Source of the DNA: JAGVSR01 sp963742405
GTDB taxonomy: Bacteria; Pseudomonadota; Alphaproteobacteria; Rhizobiales; Hyphomicrobiaceae
Assembly (NCBI GenBank): GCA_963742405.1
Contig: CAVUMB010000004.1
Span: forward strand, 186,001 to 250,000
Direction of reading: 5' to 3'
Length of the DNA stretch: 64,000 nucleotides
Shown here piece by piece: positions 51,209 through 60,666 of the stretch. The notes under the pieces are model-generated. The model was not told the origin of the DNA. It saw nothing but the letters and a program-made list of their open reading frames with translations, and did not search any database. Each line of letters starts with the position of its first letter. Position 1 is the first letter of the stretch. The position numbers were made by a program, and so were the translations under genes.

Positions 51209-53254
51209 ATGTCAACCCAACCCATCGCCCTGTTTGATGCCGGTATCATCCGACAAGCAACATCGGACGCCTTCGTTAAGCTCTCGCCGATGAAGCTGGC
51301 CCGAAATCCGGTTATGTTCGTGACGGGTGTCGTTGCCACCCTCGTCACGCTGATCTTTATGCGCGACCTGGCGACAGGAGCCACCGAATTGGCGTTCACC
51401 GGCCAGATCGCTGCCTGGCTGTGGTTCACCGTGCTCTTTGCCAATTTTGCCGAGGCGATCGCCGAAGGCCGCGGAAAGGCGCAGGCCGACGCGCTGAAGA
51501 AAACGCGCAGTGATACGATGGCCAAGGTTTTCTTGCATCCGGAGGATGGTCGCGAGGACATCACCGAGATGAAATCGGCACTCGACTTACGAGTCGGCGA
51601 CCGGGTGCTGGTCGAAGCCGGCGATACGATCCCGGCTGACGGTGAAGTCATCGAAGGCATCGCCTCAGTCAACGAGTTTGCCATCACCGGAGAATCCGCT
51701 CCGGTCATCCGCGAATCTGGCGGTGACCGCTCGGCTGTGACGGGAGGCACGCTCGTTTTGTCGGATTGGCTTAAAGTACGCGTCACCGCCGCGCAGGGAT
51801 CGTCGTTTCTTGACCGCATGATCGCTCTCGTTGAAGGCGCGGAGCGGCAGAAGACGCCAAACGAGCTTGCGCTCTCCGTCCTGCTCGTCGGCATGACGCT
51901 GATCTTTCTGATCGCCGTCGTGACGCTCTGGGGGCTGGCCAGTTATTCAGGCACCGTTCTCTCGGTCACTGTCCTTGTCGCCCTCCTTGTCACGCTCATC
52001 CCGACAACCATCGGTGGGCTCCTGTCGGCGATCGGCATCGCCGGTATGGACCGGCTGATCCGCTTCAATGTTATTGCGACCTCGGGACGTGCGGTTGAAG
52101 CGGCGGGTGATGTCGATACGCTGCTGCTCGACAAGACCGGCACGATCACCTACGGCAACCGTCTGGCAACGGCGTTCCTGCCGGCACCGGGCATTGAAGA
52201 ACGCGCTTTGGTCGAGGCGGCCCTGTTGTCATCGCTCGCGGACGAAACTCCAGAGGGCAGATCCATCGTTGCGCTCGCCAAATCGAAGTATGGGGCCAAC
52301 GAGCCGGCGGCAAGGAGTGGTCAGGTCATCCCATTTTCGGCGCAGACACGGCTTTCCGGCCTGGATGTCGATGGGCGGATGTTACGCAAGGGCGCGGTGG
52401 ACTCCATTCTGAAGTTCGCCACGATCACCCTGGAGACAGCACCCGCTGGTTTTCGCGCTGCTGTCCAATCGATCTCACAGACAGGCGGCACGCCGCTCGC
52501 CGTCGCTGATGGCGCAATGCTACTGGGCGTCATTCACTTGAAAGACGTCGTGAAGCCCGACATCAAGTCGCGCTTTGCGGCGCTGCGGGCGATGGGGATC
52601 CGAACCGTCATGGTCACGGGTGACAACCCCGTCACTGCTGCCGCTATTGCCTCGGAGGCCGGTGTCGACGATTTTATTGCGGAGGCAACGCCCCAGGATA
52701 AGCTCGCCTACATCAAGGCTGAACAAGCGAAGGGGCGACTCATCGCAATGTGCGGCGATGGAACGAATGATGCGCCTGCCCTCGCTCAAGCAGATGTCGG
52801 AGTTGCGATGCAGACGGGCACTCAAGCGGCGCGTGAAGCCGGCAACATGGTCGACCTCGATAGCAATCCGACCAAGCTCATCGAAGTGACAGAGATCGGA
52901 AAACAGCTTCTCATGACACGCGGATCGCTGACGACGTTCTCGATCGCCAACGATGTGGCGAAATATTTCGCCATCATCCCAGCCTTGTTCGTGGCAACCT
53001 ATCCTGAACTCGGTGCCTTTAATATCATGGGTCTTGCTTCACCGCAGAGCGCCATCCTGTCGGCGGTGATCTTCAATGCACTCGTCATAATCGCGCTGAT
53101 CCCATTGGCCCTTAATGGCATCGCGTACCGTCCAGTCGGTGCGGTCGCACTGCTACGCCGCAATCTTCTCATTTACGGCCTCGGCGGGCTGGTGGTGCCG
53201 TTCATTGGGATCAAGATCATCGACTTGACGATTGTGGGCCTTGGCCTCGCATGA
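51209..53254 (+). CDS. kdpB: Potassium-transporting ATPase subunit B
   Basis: A 681-residue P-type ATPase, the ATP-hydrolysing subunit. Phosphorylated Asp (~308) in LLLDKTGTITYGNR, TGES actuator motif in EFAITGESAPVIRESGGD, the TGD and GDGTND motifs (MVTGDNPVTAAA, MCGDGTNDAPALAQADVG) and the expected helices are present. GAGGG lies upstream of the ATG at 51209; the frame could start 5 codons earlier, overlapping kdpA, but lacks a good site. Confidence 0.97.
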   Translation: MSTQPIALFDAGIIRQATSDAFVKLSPMKLARNPVMFVTGVVATLVTLIFMRDLATGATELAFTGQIAAWLWFTVLFANFAEAIAEGRGKAQADALKKTRSDTMAKVFLHPEDGREDITEMKSALDLRVGDRVLVEAGDTIPADGEVIEGIASVNEFAITGESAPVIRESGGDRSAVTGGTLVLSDWLKVRVTAAQGSSFLDRMIALVEGAERQKTPNELALSVLLVGMTLIFLIAVVTLWGLASYSGTVLSVTVLVALLVTLIPTTIGGLLSAIGIAGMDRLIRFNVIATSGRAVEAAGDVDTLLLDKTGTITYGNRLATAFLPAPGIEERALVEAALLSSLADETPEGRSIVALAKSKYGANEPAARSGQVIPFSAQTRLSGLDVDGRMLRKGAVDSILKFATITLETAPAGFRAAVQSISQTGGTPLAVADGAMLLGVIHLKDVVKPDIKSRFAALRAMGIRTVMVTGDNPVTAAAIASEAGVDDFIAEATPQDKLAYIKAEQAKGRLIAMCGDGTNDAPALAQADVGVAMQTGTQAAREAGNMVDLDSNPTKLIEVTEIGKQLLMTRGSLTTFSIANDVAKYFAIIPALFVATYPELGAFNIMGLASPQSAILSAVIFNALVIIALIPLALNGIAYRPVGAVALLRRNLLIYGLGGLVVPFIGIKIIDLTIVGLGLA

Positions 53255-53265
53255 AGGAGACAACA

Positions 53266-53844
53266 ATGTATTCGATTATCCGCCCTGCTGCCGCGCTTAT
53301 GGTTCTGTTCACGCTTTTAACCGGAGTGGCTTATCCGCTGGCCATGACCGGTGTGATCCAACTACTTTTTCCTGCGCAAGCAAACGGCTCACTGATCCGA
53401 AAGGACAACGTTGTTATCGGATCGGCGCTTATCGGGCAGAATTTCGCGTCCGAGGGCTATTTCCAGCCACGGCCGTCTGCGGCCGGTCAAAATGGATACG
53501 ACGCGGCGGCTTCATCGGGGTCCAACCTGGGACCGCTCTCGGTCAAGCTGAGTGAGCGGATGGCCGCAAGTCTGACGGCTTTGAAGGCAGACAATCCCGC
53601 CTCTGTACCAGCCGATGCGGTCACGGCCTCGGGCAGTGGCCTCGACCCTCATATCTCAATGTCGTACGCTGCCCGTCAGGTGGCGCGCATCGCTCGGGCA
53701 CGAAATGTCGATTTCGCAAAAATTCAACGCGTCCTCGAAAGCAACGTCGAGTACCCTTTCGGCAATCTAATCGGCGAGTTGCGCGTGAACGTGCTGCTTC
53801 TCAATCTCGCCCTCGATGCGCAGACAGGCAAGAATAGCGGATAG
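53266..53844 (+). CDS. kdpC: Potassium-transporting ATPase subunit C
   Basis: A 192-residue protein with one N-terminal helix (~7-30) and a periplasmic domain (GQNFASEGYFQPRPSAAG, ASGSGLDPHISMSYAARQVARIA, GELRVNVLLLNLALD). It assembles the KdpABC complex. AAGGAG lies ahead of the ATG at 53266, which follows the kdpB stop by 11 bases. Confidence 0.95.
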   Translation: MYSIIRPAAALMVLFTLLTGVAYPLAMTGVIQLLFPAQANGSLIRKDNVVIGSALIGQNFASEGYFQPRPSAAGQNGYDAAASSGSNLGPLSVKLSERMAASLTALKADNPASVPADAVTASGSGLDPHISMSYAARQVARIARARNVDFAKIQRVLESNVEYPFGNLIGELRVNVLLLNLALDAQTGKNSG

Positions 53845-53847
53845 TCC

Positions 53848-56556
53848 ATGCCGGAAGCGCTCAATCGCTCTGCGCAGCGAGCGTCATCAAAAGCCCTGCT
53901 GGAGCTTGCCGCGAAAGAACGCCGCGGCAAGCTTAAAGTCTTTCTTGGAATGGCGCCCGGCGTCGGCAAAACCTATGCGATGTTGGCCGCAGCTCGCGCT
54001 GCGAAAGATGAAGGTCGGGACGTCGTTGTCGGCGTTGTTGAGACCCACGGTCGATCCGAAACGGCAGCACTCGTCGACGGCCTCGAAGTTCTTCCACGGC
54101 GGACGGTCCCTTACCGGGATCGCGTCCTGATGGAATTCGATATCGATGCAGCTATTACGCGGCGGCCGAATTTGCTGCTCGTCGATGAGTTCGCTCACAG
54201 CAACGCTCCTGGGTTGGTTCACGCAAAGCGTTACCAGGATGTCGAGGGAGTGCTGCAAGCCGGGATCGATGTCTGGACCACGCTCAACATACAGCACGTC
54301 GAAAGCTTGACCGACGTCGTTGAAAAAATCACTGGAATCATAGTCCGGGAGACAGTGCCCGACAAAGTCCTTGAACGCGCCGACGAGATTGTCGTCGTCG
54401 ATCTACCGCCCGAAGATCTCATTCAGCGGTTGAAGGAAGGCAAGGTTTATCTCCGCGACAATGCACGACAAGCTATCAATAAGTTTTTCCAGCCGAGCAA
54501 TCTGACGGCCTTGCGTGAGCTGGCACTACGGCGCACCGCCGATCGCGTCGACGAGCAGATGCTAACGCAGCTTCGCCAGCGTGGGATCGAGGGGCCCTGG
54601 CCGACAGCCGAACGTCTGCTTGTCTGCATAGGAGGCGACGAAAATGTCGAGCGCGTCGTACGCTCGGCGGCCCGCATGGCTTCTGCCCTCAAGTCTGACT
54701 GGATTGCCATTCATCTCGCAATTGCCGATCGAGAAGAGGTGGATCGTAAACAGCAAAAGCGTATCGACAAGGCCTTGCGTCTGGCCGAACGGCTCGGGGC
54801 GACAACGGTTCGCGTTCTGGCAAAGGATTTCACCCAGGAAATCCTCAATTACGCAAAGCGCAACAACATAACCCAGATCGTCCTCGGACGCTCGACCCCA
54901 GGCCGCTGGCTGCACTTCTTTCGGCGATCGCTGTCCGACGAAGTTACGGCCCAGGCAAAAGGACTTTCAGTCACCGTCATTGCGCCGGACAACGACACTG
55001 CTGTCGCCTGGTTCCCAAAATTTCCAAATTTGGAGACGCTTGCCGCGGGAGCACTGGTCGCAATCTTCGCGGTGGGCATGGCGGTTGGGGCTGGGCTCTT
55101 ATTGGAACGGCTTTCCCCACTACCAAATATGTCAATGATTTTTCTTCTCGCGGTGCTCATATGCGCCTTGCGCTTCGGCATGAGTGCCGCGGTGTCGGCG
55201 TCGATCCTCTCATTCTTCGCTTACAACTTCTTCTTCATCGACCCCCGCCACACGTTTACGATCGCACGGCCGCACGAACTGTTTGCTTTGCTGATTTTCT
55301 TGGCTGTAGCGATTGTCACGGGCAGTCTCGCCGGCCGGCTGCGCAATCAGGCCAACGCCACAAGAGCCCGTGCAGAGGCGACGCAGTCCTTATACGACTT
55401 TTCGCGCAAGCTCTCGGGTGCTCCAAAAATCGACGACGTCGTCTGGCTGGTGACCAGTCAGTCGGCTGCCATCGTTCGGGGCCGGTCGGTCGTCTTGTTG
55501 TCAAACTCGGGTGAGCTTGCTCTGGAAGGCGCTTGGCCTCCCGAGGATTCGCTTGCTACCCCGGATTGGGCCGCCGCCCGCTGGGCGTTTGAGAAGTGCG
55601 AGGCGGCAGGCCACTTCACTGAAACCATGCCTTCGGCCGTGTTCCACTTCCGGCCCATGGTGTCGTCCCGCGGGACGGTCGGGGTCATCGGCGTTGCTTT
55701 GAACGAAGGCGATGACAACCTGCCAGCGGCTACGGAAAGTGCGCTGCAGTCGTTTGCTGATCAGGCCGCCGTCGCCATCGAGCGGACCATGCTTGTCGAT
55801 GAAACAGCGAGGATGACGACGGCAGCGGAAAGCGAACGCCTCAGAAGTGCTCTTTTGTCGTCTGTCTCGCATGATCTGCGCACGCCGCTTGCGTCCATCT
55901 TGGGATCGGTGACGAGCCTGCGGCAACTGGGAGACCGCATGCCTACCAGCGACCAGGCGGAGCTACTGGCGACGATCGAAGAAGAAACAACCCGGCTCAC
56001 GCAATTCGTCTCGAACCTTCTCGATATGACCCGCCTGGAGGCGGGCGTTCTCGATATACGGCGCGACTGGATCGATGTGGCAGACGTCATTCGCGGGGCG
56101 GCTGAGCGCGGGCACAAGATAATGCAGGCCCGCAAAATCGATCTCCGGCTTGAGCCGGGGCTGCCTCTGGTCAAGGGCGATGCGACCCTGCTTGAACAGG
56201 TGATATTCAACCTGATAGACAACGCGCACAAATACAGTCCGGCGTCGTCGGTGACAACGATTTCTGCCACTCGCCAAGGGACTGGAGGCGTTGCGATCCA
56301 CGTCATCGACCAGGGCTCCGGCATTCCGCCGGATGCGCTGGAACGGGTCTTCGACAAGTTCTATCGTATTGCTGGTGACGACGGACGCGCGCCGGGAACG
56401 GGACTCGGTCTTGCGATCGCGGCCGGGGTCATCAAAGCCATGGGTGGCGAAATTTCGGCGCGCAGTCCCATCGCGAAAGGAAGTGGGACAGAGATATCAA
56501 TCGTGCTCCCGGCGGCCTCCGGGGACTCTCCACCAACCTCGTTGAAGTCCAAATGA
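53848..56556 (+). CDS. kdpD: Osmosensitive potassium sensor kinase KdpD
   Basis: A 902-residue sensor kinase. KdpD domain ~26-235 with Walker A GMAPGVGKTYAML and VDEFAHSNAPG, a universal-stress-like domain (~245-370), a four-helix membrane region (~400-500), a GAF-like domain (~520-650), HisKA with SSVSHDLRTPLASILGS (His ~673) and HATPase (FNLIDNAHKYSP, DQGSGIP, GTGLGLAI). It senses low K+ or turgor and phosphorylates KdpE. Starts 3 bases after kdpC; ends overlapping kdpE. Confidence 0.97.
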   Translation: MPEALNRSAQRASSKALLELAAKERRGKLKVFLGMAPGVGKTYAMLAAARAAKDEGRDVVVGVVETHGRSETAALVDGLEVLPRRTVPYRDRVLMEFDIDAAITRRPNLLLVDEFAHSNAPGLVHAKRYQDVEGVLQAGIDVWTTLNIQHVESLTDVVEKITGIIVRETVPDKVLERADEIVVVDLPPEDLIQRLKEGKVYLRDNARQAINKFFQPSNLTALRELALRRTADRVDEQMLTQLRQRGIEGPWPTAERLLVCIGGDENVERVVRSAARMASALKSDWIAIHLAIADREEVDRKQQKRIDKALRLAERLGATTVRVLAKDFTQEILNYAKRNNITQIVLGRSTPGRWLHFFRRSLSDEVTAQAKGLSVTVIAPDNDTAVAWFPKFPNLETLAAGALVAIFAVGMAVGAGLLLERLSPLPNMSMIFLLAVLICALRFGMSAAVSASILSFFAYNFFFIDPRHTFTIARPHELFALLIFLAVAIVTGSLAGRLRNQANATRARAEATQSLYDFSRKLSGAPKIDDVVWLVTSQSAAIVRGRSVVLLSNSGELALEGAWPPEDSLATPDWAAARWAFEKCEAAGHFTETMPSAVFHFRPMVSSRGTVGVIGVALNEGDDNLPAATESALQSFADQAAVAIERTMLVDETARMTTAAESERLRSALLSSVSHDLRTPLASILGSVTSLRQLGDRMPTSDQAELLATIEEETTRLTQFVSNLLDMTRLEAGVLDIRRDWIDVADVIRGAAERGHKIMQARKIDLRLEPGLPLVKGDATLLEQVIFNLIDNAHKYSPASSVTTISATRQGTGGVAIHVIDQGSGIPPDALERVFDKFYRIAGDDGRAPGTGLGLAIAAGVIKAMGGEISARSPIAKGSGTEISIVLPAASGDSPPTSLKSK

Positions 56557-57239
56557 TCCCACGTATTCTCATTGTCGATGATGAGCCGCAGATCATCCGG
56601 TTCTTGAAACCGGCACTGAGCGCCGCAGGGTTTGATACGGTGATCGCGACGACCGGCGCTGATGCTCTCAAGAGCGCTGCGACGGAGGCGCCTGATCTCA
56701 TTCTCCTCGATCTTGGGCTTCCCGATGTCGATGGCAAGGAAGTCATCAGACAACTTCGCGCATGGAGCGCCGTCCCTATCCTGGTTCTTTCCGCGCGGGA
56801 CCGGGAGACGGAGAAGATCGAAGCCCTCGACCTGGGCGCCGACGACTACATCAACAAACCTTTCGGGATTGGCGAACTGACGGCCCGAATTCGCACGGCG
56901 CTCAGGCACGCGGCTAGAGCCAGCGGCCAACACACTCATTTCAAAGCCGGCGCTCTCGATTTCGACATCCTTACCCATTCGGTCACGCTGGCTGGCGTGC
57001 CCCTCAAACTCACTCCAAAAGAATTTGAGCTTCTGGCCGTGCTCGTGCGTAACGCCGGGCTTATCGTCACGCACCGTCAAATTCTGACCGCTGTCTGGGG
57101 GCCGGCTCACGTGGAAGATTTGCAATATCTCCGCGTCTTCGTTGGACAGCTGCGTCAGAAACTAAAGTCATCGCCTGACGCTCCCGAATTCATCCAAACT
57201 GAACCCGGCATTGGTTATCGACTGATTGCCGACGGATGA
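56553..57239 (+). CDS. kdpE: Response regulator KdpE
   Basis: A 228-residue OmpR-type regulator: acidic pair IVDDEPQII, acceptor Asp in LILLDLGLPDVDGKE, Lys in YINKPFGIGEL, and a winged helix (LKLTPKEFELLAVLVRNAGL, WGPAHVEDLQYLRVFVGQLR). Phospho-KdpE activates the kdp operon. ATG overlaps the kdpD stop by 4 bases. Confidence 0.97.
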   Translation: MIPRILIVDDEPQIIRFLKPALSAAGFDTVIATTGADALKSAATEAPDLILLDLGLPDVDGKEVIRQLRAWSAVPILVLSARDRETEKIEALDLGADDYINKPFGIGELTARIRTALRHAARASGQHTHFKAGALDFDILTHSVTLAGVPLKLTPKEFELLAVLVRNAGLIVTHRQILTAVWGPAHVEDLQYLRVFVGQLRQKLKSSPDAPEFIQTEPGIGYRLIADG

Positions 57240-57633
57240 CACTTCGATGCGGTTCTCGGTGGTGCGATGCGGACAAATGCGCAACTTAAGTTTTGGCCAT
57301 CCTTGATCGCCACTTTGTGCTCAATCGGCATCAGATCGCGCGGGACTTTGGCCGCATCGTGCTCCACTCCGGCGTTTATCAACCGCCCGATAACGGCGTC
57401 AGTACCGGCTAAGTGTGTCGTTGCGCGCCACCGTTTCCGTGCATTAATGCAAATGCCGTCAGCTTGCCTCGGATGGTCATGGCCGTCAGGCGGCCATCAA
57501 CCGGGCATCGAAATTTATCCGTCACAAGTTTGCGGTTGAGCTTTCAGGCGGCAGCCGCGTGGCGGTCGTCGGGGTTAAGTTGAACCGCTTTCGACAAGGC
57601 CGCCGACCTAGCCCAGCTGGAGCCCGCACGCGC
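57240..57633. other. Intergenic region after kdp operon
   Basis: A 394-base gap without a supported gene. It contains the right repeat copy (57423-57572). Confidence 0.6.
57423..57572 (+). repeat. Right copy of ~150-bp diverged direct repeat
   Basis: Same-orientation partner of 48933-49081; begins GCGCGCCACCG and ends GGCGGTCGTCGG. Lies ~185 bases after kdpE. Confidence 0.75.
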
Positions 57634-58679
57634 ATGAGCCTCAGGATACTCGGGTGGGAGGGTACCGACGATCCGGGCCTGATTGGCCCGTTCAACGACA
57701 AATCGGGCATCGCGGTGGAGCTGGATGCCCACATCAGCGATTTTGACGCTGCGGAGCGGGTGCTGACCGGCGCGGGTGCGTGGGATCTTATTAACATCAA
57801 CAGTCCCTTTGTGCGGGACGTTCTCTCGTCAGCGGGACACATTGAACAACTCACAAGCGAGCTGTTGTGTGCAGCTGCCGCGACGCCGATGCCGCCTGTG
57901 TTTCAGGAGCTCAATCGGTGGGGACTTCGTGCGCAGGTGCCCCGATCGGCGTTTGCCAGAGATTTGGCCCTTTCAATCTCGTGATCAACACTGAAGCCAT
58001 TTCGGTGGACGTCGGGGAAGACCAGGGCTTCGCTCTTGCCGAGGAGCTCCGCTTTGTCGGCCGCTACGGCATCCTGGATTATGAAGATTTCAATGTGATC
58101 CACATCGCAATGGCTGCGGGTTTAGATCCGTTTCTTCGAATGGGCGAACCGCAGTTTGAGGCCTTTAGGCGAATGGCGGAGGCGTGGTATTCGCGGGCAG
58201 CCATGGTGACGAGCGATCATCACGCGCTCAATCGGGCGCTGGTTCGTCGTGATATCGATTTCCACCTTGGTGGGGGCGTCTACACCTGCTCATCGGCGCG
58301 GCTTGCCGGGTATGCGCAGTTGCGTGCGGTCACGCCGCGGGGCGGTCCAGTCGAGGGACGCGGGGGCATTTCGTTCGTTGAAGTGAATGCGCTGCTGGCC
58401 ACTTCGCAGAAGCTGGCGGAGGCGACTTCCTTCCTGGAATATCTGGTGCTGCCCGGCACCGCTTTGCGCGCGTGTCTGGCCGGCGGTTCCGTCAATCCGG
58501 TGCTGCAGATGCTGGAGCCGTCGGTCTTGGCGCAGTTCAGCGCGGCGCATCTCGATGCGATGCAGTGGGAGACATTGGAGGACGATCTCGGCCGCTGCGC
58601 GCAGTATCGGGTCGTTCCGGATTACAAGCGGTTGCGGACTGTCCTTAGAGTCACGCGATCCGCGGTCACGCGCGCTTGA
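57634..58679 (+). pseudogene. Extracellular-type solute-binding protein, one frameshift, no signal peptide
   Basis: A type 2 periplasmic binding protein of ~350 residues like those of polyamine or related ABC importers: MSLRILGWEGTDDPGLIGPF, SDFDAAERVLTGAGAWDLIN at the N-terminus, then FGPFNLVINTEAIS, FNVIHIAMAAGLDPF, IDFHLGGGVYTCSSARL and ISFVEVNALLA. The frame breaks at a G run (57920-57923), which reads correctly with one more G. The N-terminus starts directly with the mature-like domain, with no signal peptide; homologs of this group often lack one. No ABC permease genes are adjacent. Its 3' end overlaps the tetR gene by 14 bases. Confidence 0.78.
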
Positions 58680-59307
58680 GCATGCCGGCGGCAGCGGCTT
58701 TGACAATGAAACGGATCTCGCGTTCGACCGCGCCGGCATCGAAGTCGGAGAGGCGGTTGTTGACGGCGAGGTGCAGAATACCGTGGGCGGCGCCGAAGAG
58801 TGCGCGGGCGGCGATGCGGCGCTGGGCAGCGCTGGCAACGTCGGCGCCGATGGTCTCTTCCAGCAGCGACAGCAGACGGGCGCGTTCGGCCTCGAAATCA
58901 GCGGGCAAGGCGGCGTCGTCGGGCAGCCGGAATTCGAAGACGGCGAGCCAGCGGTTGCGGTTTTCCAAGGCGAACGAGGTATAGGCGAGGGCCAGCGCCA
59001 GAAGGCGGGTTTCGAGCGGACCGCTGGCCGCGGCCTTGCGGGCGGCTTCGAGGGGGCGGCCAAGGGCTGCCATGGTGTCGCGATTGACGGCGAGGATCAG
59101 CCCGTCGCGATCACCAAAAATATTATAAAGCGTGCCGACGGCGCAATTGCCCTCGGCTGCGAGCCGACGCGCCTGGACGGCTGCAAGGCCTTCCTCGGCG
59201 ACGATGCGACCGGCTTTGGTCAGGATCAGCGCGCGCAGAGCATCGCGTCCGGCCGGTTCGGCGGGCTCGGGCGGGACGGCGGGGGGCTTTGCGGGTCGGA
59301 CCATCAC
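58666..59307 (-). CDS. TetR-family transcriptional regulator
   Basis: A 213-residue repressor: LRALILTKAGRIVAEEGLAA, the HTH ARRLAAEGNCAVGTLYNIFGDRDGLILAVN, then a helical ligand domain with ALFGAAHGILHLAVN (WHG-like). A short Pro/Ala-rich N-terminus precedes the HTH. It is divergent from the PspA-like/YiaAB genes; two matched palindromes lie between, so autoregulation and control of those genes are likely. Confidence 0.9.
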   Translation of the reverse strand: MMVRPAKPPAVPPEPAEPAGRDALRALILTKAGRIVAEEGLAAVQARRLAAEGNCAVGTLYNIFGDRDGLILAVNRDTMAALGRPLEAARKAAASGPLETRLLALALAYTSFALENRNRWLAVFEFRLPDDAALPADFEAERARLLSLLEETIGADVASAAQRRIAARALFGAAHGILHLAVNNRLSDFDAGAVEREIRFIVKAAAAGMLKRA

Positions 59308-59357
59308 GCCAGATTAAACACGATTCCGGTCCGGCGAACGAGGTTCAACTGACGGCT

Positions 59358-59370
59358 TGAACAAAGTTCA
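59358..59370. promoter_or_regulatory. TetR operator candidate 1
   Basis: TGAACAAAGTTCA: a palindrome of TGAAC/GTTCA around AAA, between the divergent tetR and pspA-like genes. Confidence 0.7.
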
Positions 59371-59391
59371 TTTTTCAGGCATGGTGTGTCT

Positions 59392-59404
59392 TGAACATTG
59401 TTCA
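59392..59404. promoter_or_regulatory. TetR operator candidate 2
   Basis: TGAACATTGTTCA: same half-sites as the first copy, 34 bases further on. Confidence 0.7.
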
Positions 59405-59491
59405 TTCTTGCGAGGGCTCGGTATGCAGACCAGCCCGAAGCAGGGCTTGGAGGTGTTCATCGCCAAGGTCGGGTTCATAGGAGAGACCATC

Positions 59492-60205
59492 ATGTTGAAG
59501 ATCGTCACGACACTTTTGCGCGGGGCGGCGTCGGAAGCGGAAGACGCGCTGTTCGATGCCCATGCCATCCGCGTGCTGGAACAGAACTTGCGGGATGCGG
59601 CCGCCGCGCTCGAACATTCGCGGCGTGAATTGGCCTGCGCCATGGCGCATCAGGCCGGCGAAGAGAGGGCCGTGGAGGCGCTCGAAGCGCGCATCGCAGA
59701 ACTCATGATTGCGGCGAGCGAGGCGCTCGACGGCGAACGCGAAGATCTGGCGGCGGATGTCGCCACCGTGATCGCGGCCACCGAGGACGAAACGGCGATG
59801 CGCAAGGCGGCGGTCGAGAAGTTCGCAGCCGACGTGCGGCGACTAAGGCAACTCTCGAACGACGGGCGGCAACGGCTGCAGGATCTGCGGCGTGGGCTCG
59901 AAATGGCGCGGGCCCAGGATGCGTTGCGGCGAGCGGGCGTGAACGGCCGGCGCGCGCTGCATGCCGGGACCGGTGCACTGCGCGAAGCGGAGACGACGCT
60001 TGTCCGTATTCGAGAGGTGCAGGCCAAACAGGACGACGTCGCCGCCGCGCTCGATGAATTGGAACAGCGCGACAGCGGGCGCGATCTCACCGATCGGCTC
60101 GCAGCGGCGGGTTTTGGCCGCGTGAAGAAGACCAAGCCCGCCGATGTGCTGGCTCGCCTCAAGGCGGCACGCACGGCTGCCCCGGATCCGGAGGCAGCGC
60201 CATGA
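59492..60205 (+). CDS. PspA/IM30-like protein
   Basis: A 237-residue, almost wholly helical protein. The opening MLKIVTTLLRGAASEAEDAL, AHAIRVLEQNLRDAAAALEHS and the long charged coiled coils fit PspA/IM30 family proteins, peripheral membrane proteins that protect membranes under stress. GGAGAG precedes the ATG at 59492 and decides the start. The C-terminal region is longer and basic. It is transcribed away from tetR and followed by the YiaAB-type gene after 83 bases. Confidence 0.82.
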   Translation: MLKIVTTLLRGAASEAEDALFDAHAIRVLEQNLRDAAAALEHSRRELACAMAHQAGEERAVEALEARIAELMIAASEALDGEREDLAADVATVIAATEDETAMRKAAVEKFAADVRRLRQLSNDGRQRLQDLRRGLEMARAQDALRRAGVNGRRALHAGTGALREAETTLVRIREVQAKQDDVAAALDELEQRDSGRDLTDRLAAAGFGRVKKTKPADVLARLKAARTAAPDPEAAP

Positions 60206-60288
60206 TGCCACGATCCGCGCGGGCCTCGTTCGCCGATGCCCTGCGCTCGAGTGTCAGCGAAACTCAATCCAACTTAGGAGGTTCTGCC

Positions 60289-60567
60289 ATGACGACCGCT
60301 GCTGCTAAAAATACGGGTGCTTGGCTCTCGTTCACCTATATCTTTTTTGTCTTCTCCGTCGGCATGATGCTGCTCGGCATCTGGGCCATGCCCGCCGACC
60401 TGTGGATCAAGGGCTATCTGGCCATGGGCACCGTATCGATGCTCGGCGCCGCGTTCACACTTGCGAAAACCGTGCGCGACGAACAGGAAGCGAAACGCTT
60501 CGCCAATCGCCTGGATGATGCCAAGGCCGAACGCCTTCTCATGGAAGTCGGCCGCGGCACCGCGTGA
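60289..60567 (+). CDS. YiaA/YiaB two-helix inner membrane protein
   Basis: A 92-residue protein with two membrane helices (WLSFTYIFFVFSVGMMLLGI and KGYLAMGTVSMLGAAFTLAK) and a charged C-terminal helix (RDEQEAKRFANRLDDAK), matching the YiaAB two-helix family. GGAGG precedes the ATG at 60289. Together with the PspA-like gene it probably forms an envelope-stress operon under the TetR regulator. Confidence 0.88.
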   Translation: MTTAAAKNTGAWLSFTYIFFVFSVGMMLLGIWAMPADLWIKGYLAMGTVSMLGAAFTLAKTVRDEQEAKRFANRLDDAKAERLLMEVGRGTA

Positions 60568-60666
60568 GCATAACGGGCGCGGCATGGCGGCAACGGTGCG
60601 CGATCTCGTAAGGGATCGCGCGTCGCTGGACACAAAGATGCCATCCTTGAGGCTAGGGTTTGCGGC

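Noticed and set aside
48230..57572. kdp operon as an integrative element inserted at tRNA-Met
   Set aside because: No integrase and no visible duplication of the tRNA 3' end; only the diverged repeats support mobility.
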